Shown here piece after piece: positions 7,586-17,057 of a stretch of DNA of 64,000 bases. Source of the stretch: Roseiarcus sp036489975 (GTDB lineage Bacteria > Pseudomonadota > Alphaproteobacteria > Rhizobiales > Beijerinckiaceae); NCBI GenBank assembly GCA_036489975.1, contig DASXES010000071.1:1-64000 (forward strand), given 5' to 3'. The position numbers were made by a program, and so were the translations under genes. The notes under the pieces are model-generated. The model had not been told where the DNA came from. It was given only the letters and a program-made list of their open reading frames with translations, and did not search any database. Every line of letters begins with the position of its first letter. Position 1 is the first letter of the stretch.

Positions 7586-9138
7586 GCGCGCGTGTCTTCA
7601 TCCCCAAGGATTCTTCGGCGGTGTCGGTCGGCGCCGACATTGTCGCCAGCGCAATCGCCACCGAGGCGCGCCGCCGCAGCCTCGACATCGAGCTTGTCCG
7701 CACGGGATCGCGCGGCCTTTTTTGGCTCGAGCCGCTGGTCGAGGTCGAGACCGCCGCGGGCCGCGTCGGCTATGGTCCCATCGCGCCGGGCGACATAGCT
7801 CAATTGTTCGAGGCGGATTTCTTGAGCGGCCGTCCTCATCCCAAGGCGCTTGGCCGTGTCGACGACATCCCCTACCTCGCCAGGCAGCAGCGCCTCATCT
7901 TTGCCCGCTGCGGCGTGACTGACCCGCTCTCGCTCGACGATTACCGCCGTCACGGCGGATTGAAAGGCCTCGAACGCGCGCTCGCGCTCGGGCCGAAGGC
8001 GACGGTCGAGGAGGTTTTGGCCTCGGGCCTGCGCGGACGGGGCGGGGCAGGGTTTCCCACTGGCATCAAATGGCGCACGACTGCCGGGATCGAGGCCGAT
8101 CAGAAATACGTCGTCTGCAACGCCGACGAGGGCGACAGCGGCACCTTCGCCGATCGCATATTGATGGAGGGCGACCCCTTCCTTCTCATCGAGGGCATGG
8201 CCATCGCCGCGCTCGCGGTCGGCGCAACGATAGGCTACGTCTATATCCGCTCCGAATATCCGCACGCGTTCGCTGCGTTCGAGCAGGCGATCGAGCGGGC
8301 GCGCGCCGGCGGCTTGCTCGGCCCGAGCGTGCTCGGCTCGGGAAAGGCGTTCGACCTCGAGGCCAGACTCGGCGCCGGCGCCTATATCTGCGGCGAAGAG
8401 ACTTCGCTTCTGGAAAGCCTCGAGGGCAAGCGCGGACAAATTCGCGCCAAGCCGCCCTTGCCTGCGATCAAGGGCCTGTTCGGCAAGCCGACTGTCATCA
8501 ACAACGTGCTGAGCTTCGCATCCACCCCATGGATCCTCGAGCACGGCGCGAAGGCCTACGCGGCTTACGGCGTCGGACGGTCGCTTGGCTCACAGCCGTT
8601 CCAGCTTGCCGGCAATATCCGCCATGGCGGGCTTATCGAACTCGCCTTCGGCGCCACTTTGCGCGAGTTGGTCGAAGGTTTTGGCGGCGGAACGCGCACC
8701 GGCCGGCCGATCCGGGCGGTTCAGGTCGGCGGACCGCTTGGCGCCTATTTTCCGTCCTCGCTCCTCGATACGCCCCTCGACTACGAGTCGATGGCCGCGG
8801 CCGGCGGCATGCTCGGCCATGGTGGGATCGTCGTGTTCGATGAGGGCGTCGACATGGCGCGCCAGGCTCGCTTCGCGTTCGAGTTCTGCGCCAAGGAAAG
8901 CTGCGGCAAATGCACGCCCTGCCGGATCGGGTCGGTCCGCGGGGCGGAGACGGTCAACAAGATCATCGCCGGAGTGGACCGCCCAAAGAACCTCGAGCTC
9001 CTGCGCGATCTTTGCGAGGTGATGACGGACGGATCGCTCTGCGCGCTCGGCGGACTCGCGCCCATGCCGGTCTTGAGCGCGCTCAACCATTTCAGCGAGG
9101 ATTTCGCCAAGGCGCCCGCGCGCGCAGCGGCGGAATAG
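7582..9138 (+). CDS. fdsB: NAD-dependent formate dehydrogenase, beta (flavoprotein) subunit
   Basis: A 518-residue NuoF-type subunit. An N-terminal thioredoxin-like part (about 1-120) precedes the FMN/NAD domain, with RGRGGAGFPTG and the GDSGTF region. The C-terminal [4Fe-4S] site is Cys441, Cys444 and Cys447 in SCGKCTPCR, plus Cys487 in GSLCALGG. It transfers electrons from the iron-sulfur chain through FMN to NAD+. ATG 7582 overlaps the fdsG stop by four bases, which indicates translational coupling. Eleven bases separate it from fdsA. Confidence 0.95.
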   Translation: MSARVFIPKDSSAVSVGADIVASAIATEARRRSLDIELVRTGSRGLFWLEPLVEVETAAGRVGYGPIAPGDIAQLFEADFLSGRPHPKALGRVDDIPYLARQQRLIFARCGVTDPLSLDDYRRHGGLKGLERALALGPKATVEEVLASGLRGRGGAGFPTGIKWRTTAGIEADQKYVVCNADEGDSGTFADRILMEGDPFLLIEGMAIAALAVGATIGYVYIRSEYPHAFAAFEQAIERARAGGLLGPSVLGSGKAFDLEARLGAGAYICGEETSLLESLEGKRGQIRAKPPLPAIKGLFGKPTVINNVLSFASTPWILEHGAKAYAAYGVGRSLGSQPFQLAGNIRHGGLIELAFGATLRELVEGFGGGTRTGRPIRAVQVGGPLGAYFPSSLLDTPLDYESMAAAGGMLGHGGIVVFDEGVDMARQARFAFEFCAKESCGKCTPCRIGSVRGAETVNKIIAGVDRPKNLELLRDLCEVMTDGSLCALGGLAPMPVLSALNHFSEDFAKAPARAAAE

Positions 9139-9149
9139 GAGATTAGCCC

Positions 9150-11996
9150 ATGGCCCTGTTGCAGGAACTGGACACCGGCACGCCGATCCGCACCGGCGAG
9201 GCGACCGTCACCGTGACCATCGACGGGCGCAAGGTGAGCGTGCCGCCGGGAACCTCGGTTATGGCCGCGGCGGCCCTGATCGACAATCCGATCCCCAAAC
9301 TCTGCGCGACGGACAGCGTAGAGGCCTTCGGCTCGTGCCGCCTCTGCCTGGTCGAAATCGAGGGCCGAAAGGGGACGCCGGCTTCCTGCACGACGCCGGC
9401 GGAAGAGGGCATGGTTGTCCGCACCCGGACGCCGAGGCTGCAGAAATTGCGGCGGGGGGTGATGGAGCTCTATGCGTCCGACTATCCGCTCGACACCCTC
9501 ACCTCCAGCGCCAACGGCGACAGCGAGTTCCAGAGTCAGGCGGCGATCGTCGGCCTGCGCGAGGTGCGCTACGGTCGAGACGGCGCCAATCATCTCAACG
9601 CGCCGGTCGACGCCTCCAATCCCTATTTCACCTTCGACCCCGCGGCATGCATCGTCTGTTCGCGCTGCGTGCGCGCCTGCGAGGAGGTCCAGGGCACGTT
9701 CGCGCTGACGATCTTGGGGCGCGGCTTCGAGTCCAAAGTGGGGACCGGCGGCGCCGATTTCCTGTCGTCCGAATGCGTGTCCTGCGGCGCCTGCGTGCAG
9801 GCCTGCCCGACCTCGGCGCTCAACGAAAAGTCGGTCATTGAAATGGGGGCGCCGGAACGCACGGTGGTGACGACCTGCGCCTATTGCGGCGTCGGCTGCG
9901 CCTTCAAGGCGGAGCTGAAGGGCGACGAGGTCGTTCGCATGATTCCCTATAAGGCCGGTAAGGCCAACGAGGGCCATTCCTGCGTCAAGGGGCGGTTCGC
10001 CTATGGCTACGCCACCCACAAGGACCGCATGCTCAAGCCGATGATCCGCGAGCGGATCGAAGACCCGTGGCGCGAGGTCTCGTGGGACGAGGCGATCGCC
10101 TATGCGGCGAACGAATTCAAGCGCATCCAGGGGAAGTATGGGCAGGACTCAGTCGGGGCGATCAGTTCCTCGCGCTGCACGAACGAGGAAGTGTTCCTGG
10201 TTCAGAAGATGGTTCGCGTCGGGTTCCACAACAACAATATCGACACCTGCGCTCGCGTTTGCCATTCGCCGACCGGCTTCGGCCTCTCCAAGACCTTCGG
10301 CACCTCGGCTGGCACGCAGGATTTCAAGTCCGTAGACAAGACGGATGTCGTGGTTGTCATCGGCGCCAATCCGACCGACGCTCATCCGGTCTTTGCCTCT
10401 CGCCTCAAGAAACGACTGCGCGCCGGCTCCCGGCTCATCATCATCGATCCGCGCCGCATTGACTTGGTCGAGAGCCCGCACGTCAAGGCCGACTATCATC
10501 TCCCGCTCAAGCCCGGAACCAATGTCGCGGTCCTCAGCGCCATCGCACATGTCATCGTCACCGAGGGCCTTGTCAACGAAGCGTTTGTGCGCGAGCGCTG
10601 CGATCCGGCGAACTTCGAATCCTGGGCGCGGTTCATCGCCGATCCGCGTCACTCGCCCGAGGCGACGGCGGAGGCCAGCGGCCTTGATCCGCGCGAGCTG
10701 CGCGCGGCGGCGCGTCTTTATGCGACCGGCGGCAATGCGGCGATCTATTACGGCCTCGGCGTCACCGAGCACAGTCAGGGCTCGACGGCGGTGATGGCGA
10801 TCGCCAATCTCGCCATGGCGACCGGAAACATCGGTCGCGAGGGCGTTGGCGTGAACCCGCTGCGCGGGCAGAACAACGTGCAGGGCTCATGCGACATGGG
10901 CTCGTTCCCGCACGAGTTTTCCGGCTACCGGCACGTGTCGACCGACGCCGTGCGCGAAGTTTTCGAGCGCATGTGGGGCGTTCCGCTCAGCAGGGAGCCG
11001 GGCCTGCGCATTCCCAACATGATTGACGAGGCGGTCGAGGGCTCCTTCAAGTGGCTTTATGTCCAGGGCGAGGACATCGCGCAGTCCGACCCGGACACCA
11101 AGCACATCACCGCGGGCTTGCGCGCGATGGAATGCGTCGTGGTGCAAGATCTCTTCCTCAACGAGACGGCGCGCTACGCCCATGTATTCCTGCCCGGCGC
11201 GTCATTTCTGGAAAAGGATGGCACCTTCACCAACGCCGAACGCCGCATCAGCCGCGTGCGCCGGGCGATTCCGCCCCTCGCAGGCCTCGCCGACTGGGAG
11301 GCGACGATGGCGCTCGCCAACGCAATCGGCGCGCCGATGCATTACACGCATCCGAGCGAGATCATGGACGAGATCGCCGCCACGACGCCGACATTCAAGG
11401 GCGTGTCCTATGCCCGCCTCGACGAACTCGGCTCGATCCAGTGGCCCTGCAACGATGCGGCGCCGACGGGCACGCCGGTCATGCATGTCGATCGCTTCGT
11501 GCGCGGCAAGGGCCAGTTCATGCTGACCGAATTCGTCGCCACAGAAGAGCGGGTCGGACCGCGCTTCCCGCTGCTGCTGACGACCGGCCGAATCCTGTCG
11601 CAATATAACGTCGGCGCCCAGACGAGGCGGACCGCCAACGAGCTTTGGCATGACGAGGACGTGCTCGAAATTCATCCTTTCGACGCCGACGAGCGCGGCG
11701 TGCGCGATGGCGATCTCGTGGCGCTCGCGAGTCGCACCGGTGAGATTTCGCTGCACGCCAGGGTCACCGAGCGGGTGCAGCCGGGAGTCGTCTATACGAC
11801 CTTCCATCATGCCGAAACCGGCGCTAACGTGGTCACCACCGACTATTCCGATTGGGCGACCAACTGCCCCGAATACAAAGTGACAGCGGTGCAGGTGCGA
11901 CGAACCAATCACTTCTCCGACTGGCAGACGCGCGATCGCGAGGAGGGGGTTTCGTTGCGCCGGATCGGGAAGGCGCTGGCCGATGCGGCCGAGTGA
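9150..11996 (+). CDS. fdsA: NAD-dependent formate dehydrogenase, alpha (molybdenum/tungsten catalytic) subunit
   Basis: A 948-residue protein. The N-terminal part resembles NuoG: a [2Fe-2S] ferredoxin domain (LCATDSVEAFGSCRLC) and ferredoxin-type clusters (CIVCSRCVRACEE, CVSCGACVQACP). CAYCGVGC then opens the molybdopterin oxidoreductase domain. The metal ligand is a cysteine, Cys371 in DTCARVCHSPT, rather than selenocysteine, followed by the catalytic His372. A C-terminal molybdopterin dinucleotide-binding domain completes it. It oxidises formate to CO2 at the bis-MGD centre. The gene overlaps fdhD by 14 bases. Its partner genes on both sides leave no doubt about identity. Confidence 0.95.
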   Translation: MALLQELDTGTPIRTGEATVTVTIDGRKVSVPPGTSVMAAAALIDNPIPKLCATDSVEAFGSCRLCLVEIEGRKGTPASCTTPAEEGMVVRTRTPRLQKLRRGVMELYASDYPLDTLTSSANGDSEFQSQAAIVGLREVRYGRDGANHLNAPVDASNPYFTFDPAACIVCSRCVRACEEVQGTFALTILGRGFESKVGTGGADFLSSECVSCGACVQACPTSALNEKSVIEMGAPERTVVTTCAYCGVGCAFKAELKGDEVVRMIPYKAGKANEGHSCVKGRFAYGYATHKDRMLKPMIRERIEDPWREVSWDEAIAYAANEFKRIQGKYGQDSVGAISSSRCTNEEVFLVQKMVRVGFHNNNIDTCARVCHSPTGFGLSKTFGTSAGTQDFKSVDKTDVVVVIGANPTDAHPVFASRLKKRLRAGSRLIIIDPRRIDLVESPHVKADYHLPLKPGTNVAVLSAIAHVIVTEGLVNEAFVRERCDPANFESWARFIADPRHSPEATAEASGLDPRELRAAARLYATGGNAAIYYGLGVTEHSQGSTAVMAIANLAMATGNIGREGVGVNPLRGQNNVQGSCDMGSFPHEFSGYRHVSTDAVREVFERMWGVPLSREPGLRIPNMIDEAVEGSFKWLYVQGEDIAQSDPDTKHITAGLRAMECVVVQDLFLNETARYAHVFLPGASFLEKDGTFTNAERRISRVRRAIPPLAGLADWEATMALANAIGAPMHYTHPSEIMDEIAATTPTFKGVSYARLDELGSIQWPCNDAAPTGTPVMHVDRFVRGKGQFMLTEFVATEERVGPRFPLLLTTGRILSQYNVGAQTRRTANELWHDEDVLEIHPFDADERGVRDGDLVALASRTGEISLHARVTERVQPGVVYTTFHHAETGANVVTTDYSDWATNCPEYKVTAVQVRRTNHFSDWQTRDREEGVSLRRIGKALADAAE

Positions 11997-12813
11997 GGGC
12001 TTGGGCTCGATCGAAGTCCCGGTCCGAGACTTTTCGTACGATTCCGGCGCGCGTGGGCCCGACTTCACCCGGGCGGTCGCGGTCGAGGCGCCGGTTCAGA
12101 TCGTCATCGGCGCCGCGCCCTTCGCGGTCATGATGGCGACGCCGCAGGATCTCGAGGATTTCGCCTGCGGGTTTGCGCTGACCGAACAGATCGCCGAGAC
12201 GGTCAAGGACATTCGGGGCGTCGAGGTCGAGCAGGCCGACGACGGCTGGAAAGTCAAGATCGCGGTTTCGAGTGAACGGCTGCAGGCGCATCTGGCGCGC
12301 GGCCGGGCGATGAGCGGACGCACCGGCTGTGGTCTCTGCGGCATCGAGGATTTTTCTCAGATGCCAGCCCCCCGCGCGCTCCATCCGCAGGCGCCGATCG
12401 CTCCCGCCGCGATTCGCATGGCCCTCGAGGGTTTGGAGACACGACAGCCCCTCAATCAGCTGACCCGCGCCGTCCACGCCGCGGCATGGGTGGCGCGGGA
12501 CGGGACAATCGTCCTGGTCCGCGAGGATGTCGGGCGGCACAATGCGCTCGACAAGGCGATCGGCGCGCTCGCGCGCGCAGGCGTTGCGCCGGATGGCGGG
12601 TTCTTTGTCATCACCAGCCGCTGCTCATTCGAAATGGTGGCCAAGGCCGCAATCTTCGGCGCGGGAACGCTGGTGGCGGTTTCCGCGCCGACCTCGCTCG
12701 CGCTCGAGCGCGCCCGGTGGTTCGGCGTTCGCCTGATCGCCGTCGCGCGCCGCGACCAGGCTTTGTGCTTCGATGGCGGCGAGGACGAAGCGAGCGGAGG
12801 ACTGGCGGCTTGA
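11983..12813 (+). CDS. fdhD: Formate dehydrogenase accessory sulfurtransferase FdhD
   Basis: A 276-residue FdhD (FdsC in this operon type). Conserved features include EAPVQIVI, a GCGLCG motif holding the mobile sulfur-relay cysteines, EDVGRHNALDKAIG, and SRCSFEMVAKAA. FdhD carries sulfur from IscS to the molybdenum cofactor and protects the bis-MGD intermediate, and is needed for active formate dehydrogenase. The start ATG lies inside the end of fdsA (14-base overlap), and the stop overlaps the fdsD start by four bases, so all five genes are translationally linked. Confidence 0.93.
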   Translation: MRPSEGLGSIEVPVRDFSYDSGARGPDFTRAVAVEAPVQIVIGAAPFAVMMATPQDLEDFACGFALTEQIAETVKDIRGVEVEQADDGWKVKIAVSSERLQAHLARGRAMSGRTGCGLCGIEDFSQMPAPRALHPQAPIAPAAIRMALEGLETRQPLNQLTRAVHAAAWVARDGTIVLVREDVGRHNALDKAIGALARAGVAPDGGFFVITSRCSFEMVAKAAIFGAGTLVAVSAPTSLALERARWFGVRLIAVARRDQALCFDGGEDEASGGLAA

Positions 12814-13043
12814 CGACCGGCACGATCGACAAACTGGTGCGCATGGCCAATCAGATCGGCGAATTCTACGCCGCCATGCCCGAGCGGGAAGCGACCGAAG
12901 GCGCAGCCTCGCATCTCAGGCTATACTGGACGCCCAAGATGATTCGCGAGATCATCGCCTTCGCCGATCAGGGCCATTCCGGCCTCAACGACGTCGCGGC
13001 GCGCGCGGTCCAGTCATTGAAGGAGACCGCGGCGGCCGCCTAG
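12810..13043 (+). CDS. fdsD: NAD-dependent formate dehydrogenase, delta subunit
   Basis: A 77-residue helical protein with KLVRMANQIGEFYAAMPERE and LRLYWTPKMIREIIAF, typical of FdsD. The delta subunit stabilises the complex and is needed for cofactor insertion in Rhodobacter and Cupriavidus. The likely start is TTG at 12810, which overlaps the fdhD stop as TTGA and is preceded by GCGGAGG. A later GTG (12837) or ATG (12843) would cut into the conserved helix. Last gene of the fds operon; the next gene starts 13 bases downstream. Confidence 0.88.
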   Translation: MTTGTIDKLVRMANQIGEFYAAMPEREATEGAASHLRLYWTPKMIREIIAFADQGHSGLNDVAARAVQSLKETAAAA

Positions 13044-13056
13044 ACTTCCGGGGCTC

Positions 13057-15102
13057 ATGTTTCGCTGGCCGCGCCCTCCAAATCTTGTCCGCCTCTTTGT
13101 CGGCCAGCACATCATCAACGGCTTGAGCGTTGGCCTCGGCGTGATCGCGGTCGCGCTCCTGGCCTCTGCGGTGTTCGGCTTCGCCACCGGCCAGCCGGCG
13201 ACCCTGGGCGCAATATCGGCCAGCATATCCGACCTTCCCGCGCCCTGGCGGGAAAAGGCGCGGACGATGGGCTTCGGCTTCACGCTGGCGCTCCTCTCGA
13301 CCGTTGCGATCCAGCTCGCGCTGCCGTGGCCGGTCGCAGCCCTCCTCATGATCGGCGCAATCAGTTTCGTCGGCGGCCTCGTCACCGGCCTCGGCCGATG
13401 GGCGGTCGCGGTCGGCATGCAGGCGGTCATCCCAATGGTCTTCATTCTGGGGTTCCCGCGCGAAACCTTTCCGGCCGCGGTTCGGATCGAGCTCATGTTC
13501 GCCGCGGGCGGCGTCGCCTATATCGTCATCGCTCTCCTCGCGACCGTCTTCACCGACGCCAGCGCCCGGCGGATGGTCGCGAGCGAAACGATCCGCGAAT
13601 TCTCGATCTACATGCGCGCGGTCGCCGCCGTGTTCGATCCCAGCCGCGAGCTGACCGCGGCATACGGCGTGACCATCCGCCAGCAATCCGCCCTTTCGGA
13701 ACAATTGCAGTCCGCGCGGTCCCTTTTGCTCGAACGGTCCGGGACAAAGGGAGAGCGCCTGCGGCTGGCCGCCTCGATCGGCATCCTGCTCGACGCCCTC
13801 GACGCTCTGGTCGCCGCTCAGAGCGACGTCGAGCTGATCCGGCAGACGCCCGAGGCGGCGACAGTGCTGGCGCGCATTGGCGAGGCGCTCAGGGTCGGCT
13901 CGCTTGATCTTGAGCATCTGAGCCTGGAGCTCCTGACCACCGGCCATCCCATTCTGCCGCCTGACCACCAGCTCGCCATTGACGCGCTCAAGGCCGAGGC
14001 GGCGCGGGCCGAAGCCGAGGCGATGGATACGAAATCCCGCGCAGCGCTCGCAACGGCGAGCTGGCGACTCGTCCTCTCGCTCAGCCACGTCCGGCGCCTC
14101 GAGCAGTCGCTGTCCAACGACGCGACGGCGCGGGCCGCGATCGGCGACGTCGACCTCGCCGCGTTCATCCCGAAGCGAACCTACGCGCTGAGCGCGCTCA
14201 GCCCCCATTTGAGCCGGGACTCCCCGGTCATGCGGTTCGCCGTGCGCCTGGCGCTGGCGATGATGGCCGGTGCGCTGGTCGCCCAATCGCTCGGCGACAA
14301 GCGGCATGGCAACTGGGTCGTGCTCACGATTGCGGTCGTGATGCGCGCCGGCTACGGTCTCACCCGGAAGCGGCGCGACGACCGCATCATCGGCACCCTC
14401 ATCGGCTGCGTGCTTGCGGCGGGCTCAGTCGCCTATCTGCCTGTGGCCGCGCTGGTTGCGATGCAGGGCGCGGCGGTCGCCGTCATCCACAGCTTCGCGC
14501 GGCTCAACTACCGCATCTCCGCCACGGGCGCTTCGGTGATGGCGCTTGTGTCGCTGCATCTGGTCGAGCCGTGGGTCTCGGCGCCGATCCTCGAGCGGCT
14601 CGCCGACACGCTGGTCGGGGCGGCGATCGCGCATCTCTTCAACTATTTCTGGCCGCGCTGGGAATTTCTCGAGGCGCCGGGCCTCGCCCTCCGCCTTCAG
14701 GCGCAGCTTGCCGCCTTCAGCGCGGCGGCGCTGGAGAGCGGGGTCAGCGATCACGACTATCGGCTGGCGCGCAAGAACGTGATCGAGGCAATGGCGGCGC
14801 TTTCCGATTCCGCAGGGCGGATGAGCATCGAGCCGATGAGGGCGCGCAAGGGCCTCGACGAGATGGCGGCGTTGCTCATCGCAGCCTTCAGCCTGGTGGC
14901 TCAGCTCTCGGCGGCGCGCCTTGCCGTCCAGACGGGCGGCCGCAGCCCCGATCCCGCCATCCTCGGCTGGCTCAAGGCGCTCCTGGTCGGTCCGTCAGCC
15001 GCGCCCGCGGAGGCTCCCGCCGGACCGCTTGCCGCCGCGGCGCTAACCGTCACCGCCGCCGCCCGCAACTACGACCGAGCCGCCCAGAGCGAGGCGAAGT
15101 GA
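13057..15102 (+). CDS. FUSC-family inner-membrane protein, putative aromatic-acid or toxic-compound exporter
   Basis: A 681-residue protein with the FUSC/YccS layout: a block of about six membrane helices (roughly 1-170), a cytoplasmic helical region (about 180-380) with an EAARAEAEAM stretch, and a second block of about six helices (roughly 380-530, including RLALAMMAGALVAQSL and GNWVVLTIAVVMRAGYGLT), then a soluble tail. FUSC members are linked to resistance to fusaric acid and hydroxybenzoates. It follows fdsD by 13 bases on the same strand and may be cotranscribed with the fds operon, though a functional link is not obvious. Confidence 0.82.
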   Translation: MFRWPRPPNLVRLFVGQHIINGLSVGLGVIAVALLASAVFGFATGQPATLGAISASISDLPAPWREKARTMGFGFTLALLSTVAIQLALPWPVAALLMIGAISFVGGLVTGLGRWAVAVGMQAVIPMVFILGFPRETFPAAVRIELMFAAGGVAYIVIALLATVFTDASARRMVASETIREFSIYMRAVAAVFDPSRELTAAYGVTIRQQSALSEQLQSARSLLLERSGTKGERLRLAASIGILLDALDALVAAQSDVELIRQTPEAATVLARIGEALRVGSLDLEHLSLELLTTGHPILPPDHQLAIDALKAEAARAEAEAMDTKSRAALATASWRLVLSLSHVRRLEQSLSNDATARAAIGDVDLAAFIPKRTYALSALSPHLSRDSPVMRFAVRLALAMMAGALVAQSLGDKRHGNWVVLTIAVVMRAGYGLTRKRRDDRIIGTLIGCVLAAGSVAYLPVAALVAMQGAAVAVIHSFARLNYRISATGASVMALVSLHLVEPWVSAPILERLADTLVGAAIAHLFNYFWPRWEFLEAPGLALRLQAQLAAFSAAALESGVSDHDYRLARKNVIEAMAALSDSAGRMSIEPMRARKGLDEMAALLIAAFSLVAQLSAARLAVQTGGRSPDPAILGWLKALLVGPSAAPAEAPAGPLAAAALTVTAAARNYDRAAQSEAK

Positions 15103-15238
15103 GAGAGGGCCCAGGCGCGCGCATGTCGAACGGCGAAATTGCACGACATCGGCATAACCGCGGCCGACCGCTGGGCGGAAGTCAACAAGCCGTGGTGGCG
15201 CGGTTAAGGGAGCCGCGGCGCTGGATCAAACGCGTGCG

Positions 15239-16120
15239 TCAAAGCCGCTTCTCGAACCAGTGATCGGCGTAGGGGTTGTCGTTGAAGCGGGCGATCTCCC
15301 GATAACCTTCCTTGCGGTAGAGCGCGTGGGCTTCCGTCAGCGCCCGGTTGGTGTCGAGCCGCAGCGTCTTCAGCCCCGCTTCGCGAGCCGCGGCCTCCAG
15401 CGTTCGCACCATCCGGCGCGCGATCCCCAGTCCCCGGGCGGACGGAGCGGTCCACACCCGCTTGATTTCCCCGGTCGTTTTGCCGACGCGCTTGAACCCG
15501 CCGCACCCAACCGCCTCCCCGTCGAGCCGGGCGATCACGAAAAGACCTGACGGAGGCGCCATCGCCTCGGCAGGCGCGGAATGGTCGGCGGAGGCGTCGA
15601 AGCCGCTTTCGAAACGCGCCTCAAGCTCCTGGAAGTACGCATCCAGGCACCGACGCGCGGCGGCGCTGTCCGGCGGTTCGGCGACGACCTCAATCGAGCC
15701 TGCGCGGATCAGCCGCTCGACTTCGCTCATCGCTGTCAGCAAACGGTTGCGTTCGGCGGCGTCCAGCGGCGCCAGCATGGAATCCGCGAGATTGTCCGAG
15801 AGCCGGTCGTAGGCCGCCCGTTCCGCGCTTCCCTTGCGTGTCAGGCTCGCACGGCGGCGTCGACCGTCCTGAGCCCCTTTCGCCACCGCGATCAATCCTT
15901 GCGCCGCCAAGGATTGGAGCAGGCGGCTGAGATAACCAGAATCGAGTCCGAGCTTGCCGCGAAGCGTGTGGACATCGACGCCGTCGGCCCCGATCTCGAA
16001 CAGAAGCCGCGCCTCCGCCAGCGGCCGGCCCCGGCGCAGGTAGTCGACCTCGAGCGCGCCAACGCGTTGCGTCACGGCGCGGTTGAAGCGGCGGATCTGC
16101 AGCAGCTGGCCCTCGTCCAT
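15239..16120 (-). CDS. MarR-type regulator fused to a GNAT acetyltransferase
   Basis: A 293-residue two-domain protein. Residues 1 to about 145 form a MarR winged helix (RGKLGLDSGYLSRLLQSL as recognition region, DGRRRRASLTRKG as wing). Residues about 145-293 form a GNAT domain with the acetyl-CoA loop (SARGLGIARRMVRTLE) and a typical ending (ALYRKEGYREIARF). Such fusions are widespread but mostly uncharacterised; the acetylated substrate is unknown. A perfect palindrome lies directly before the ATG, suggesting that it represses itself. It stands alone, convergent with the FUSC gene and divergent from the next gene. Confidence 0.88.
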   Translation of the reverse strand: MDEGQLLQIRRFNRAVTQRVGALEVDYLRRGRPLAEARLLFEIGADGVDVHTLRGKLGLDSGYLSRLLQSLAAQGLIAVAKGAQDGRRRRASLTRKGSAERAAYDRLSDNLADSMLAPLDAAERNRLLTAMSEVERLIRAGSIEVVAEPPDSAAARRCLDAYFQELEARFESGFDASADHSAPAEAMAPPSGLFVIARLDGEAVGCGGFKRVGKTTGEIKRVWTAPSARGLGIARRMVRTLEAAAREAGLKTLRLDTNRALTEAHALYRKEGYREIARFNDNPYADHWFEKRL

Positions 16121-16471
16121 TCTCTGACTTTAGTCAGATATGTGTCGGCTTTCAAGCCTCCCGGCGGCGAGGCTCGGCTGCAAGATGATAGGGGCGCCCC
16201 CGGGACAGAAAGAGAGCCCGGCGGCCCTTAAAGGTCGCGCCCGATATTGTGATCGGCGGCGCGGCGCCAACCGCGACAGAACCGGTTGCAGCCGAGCCGG
16301 AAACGGCGTTAAACTCAATCCAGCGCAACCGGCGCGCGCCGTCCTCGCGCCGTGCTCTGCATCTTGCATCGCGGCTCGCGCCCAAGAAAAAATCGTCGCT
16401 GCAGGCGCGCCGGCGGAACGCGCAACGCGCCAGAACGTTGAGGGCAACGGGGCTCCTTGGTGAGGGAGACG
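16121..16471. other. Divergent intergenic region between the MarR-GNAT gene and a hypothetical gene
   Basis: About 350 bases that must hold both promoters. Apart from the palindrome at 16123-16138 I could not identify promoter boxes, a gene or a repeat. Confidence 0.35.
16123..16138. promoter_or_regulatory. Perfect inverted repeat, probable MarR operator
   Basis: TCTGACT-TT-AGTCAGA: two perfect 7-base arms around a TT spacer, only two bases upstream of the start codon of the MarR-GNAT gene (ATG ends at 16120). MarR dimers bind such short palindromes. Its position over the initiation region would block transcription or lie in the leader. AGTCA half-sites are common among relatives. Confidence 0.65.
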
Positions 16472-16906
16472 ATGATGCCAAACGTGGAATACGCACTAGC
16501 GTCAGGCTACCCGGTTCGCTATCTGGACGTAGCCCCAATGATTGCGTCGCTTCGGTTCCAGCCTTCTGATTTCGAATACGCTCATGGCTGGCTCCATCAT
16601 GTGCCAAGCCGCCATCGCTTCCAGTTCGACAGGAAGGGGCGGGTTACGATCGACGCGCTTTGCGGCTGCGCCGCCATGTCGGTGAGACCCGAGCAGGCCG
16701 ACGAACTCCACTCGATGTTCAAGACTTGGCGGCAGCACTATTGGGTTCCCATGGAGCAGAACCGCGAGTTCGCGTCGCACTTCAATGAGCCGAACGCGTG
16801 GGTGAGACTGTTCCGCGATGTGCGGATGGCCTGGCGGCGCTTCCGGCGGGAGGCGGAGCCGGTGACTATTCCGGTGGAAGCGGTGTCGGCGACGCCGGCG
16901 GAATAG
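16472..16906 (+). CDS. Hypothetical protein
   Basis: A 144-residue soluble protein that I do not recognise. It is rich in aromatic residues, Arg and His in the middle (FEYAHGWLHHVPSRHRFQFD), has a short CGCAA segment, then a helix with VRPEQADELHSMFKTWRQHY, and ends in a low-complexity acidic/Pro tail. No signal peptide or membrane segment is seen. The start is ATG 16472, five bases after GAGGGA; an in-frame GTG at 16457 is less likely. It is divergent from the MarR-GNAT gene. Confidence 0.6.
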   Translation: MMPNVEYALASGYPVRYLDVAPMIASLRFQPSDFEYAHGWLHHVPSRHRFQFDRKGRVTIDALCGCAAMSVRPEQADELHSMFKTWRQHYWVPMEQNREFASHFNEPNAWVRLFRDVRMAWRRFRREAEPVTIPVEAVSATPAE

Positions 16907-16973
16907 CTGCAATCTCGGATTCGGAAAGGCCGGTCCGTCCGCCCCGGAGCAGGGAAGTGCGTTCCACGAAGTT

Positions 16974-16998
16974 CCCGCGGCGCTCGAGGCGTCGCGGG
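16974..16998. terminator. GC-rich hairpin between convergent genes
   Basis: CCCGCG (16974-16979) pairs with CGCGGG (16993-16998). The hairpin lies in the 151-base gap between the convergent ends of the hypothetical gene and rhaI. No U-tract follows, so termination is only a guess from position. Confidence 0.25.
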
Positions 16999-17057
16999 AG
17001 TGTCTGGTTGCTGGCGTGCCGCCGGCAAGCTTGGGCGGCCTGGAAAGGGGATTTACG

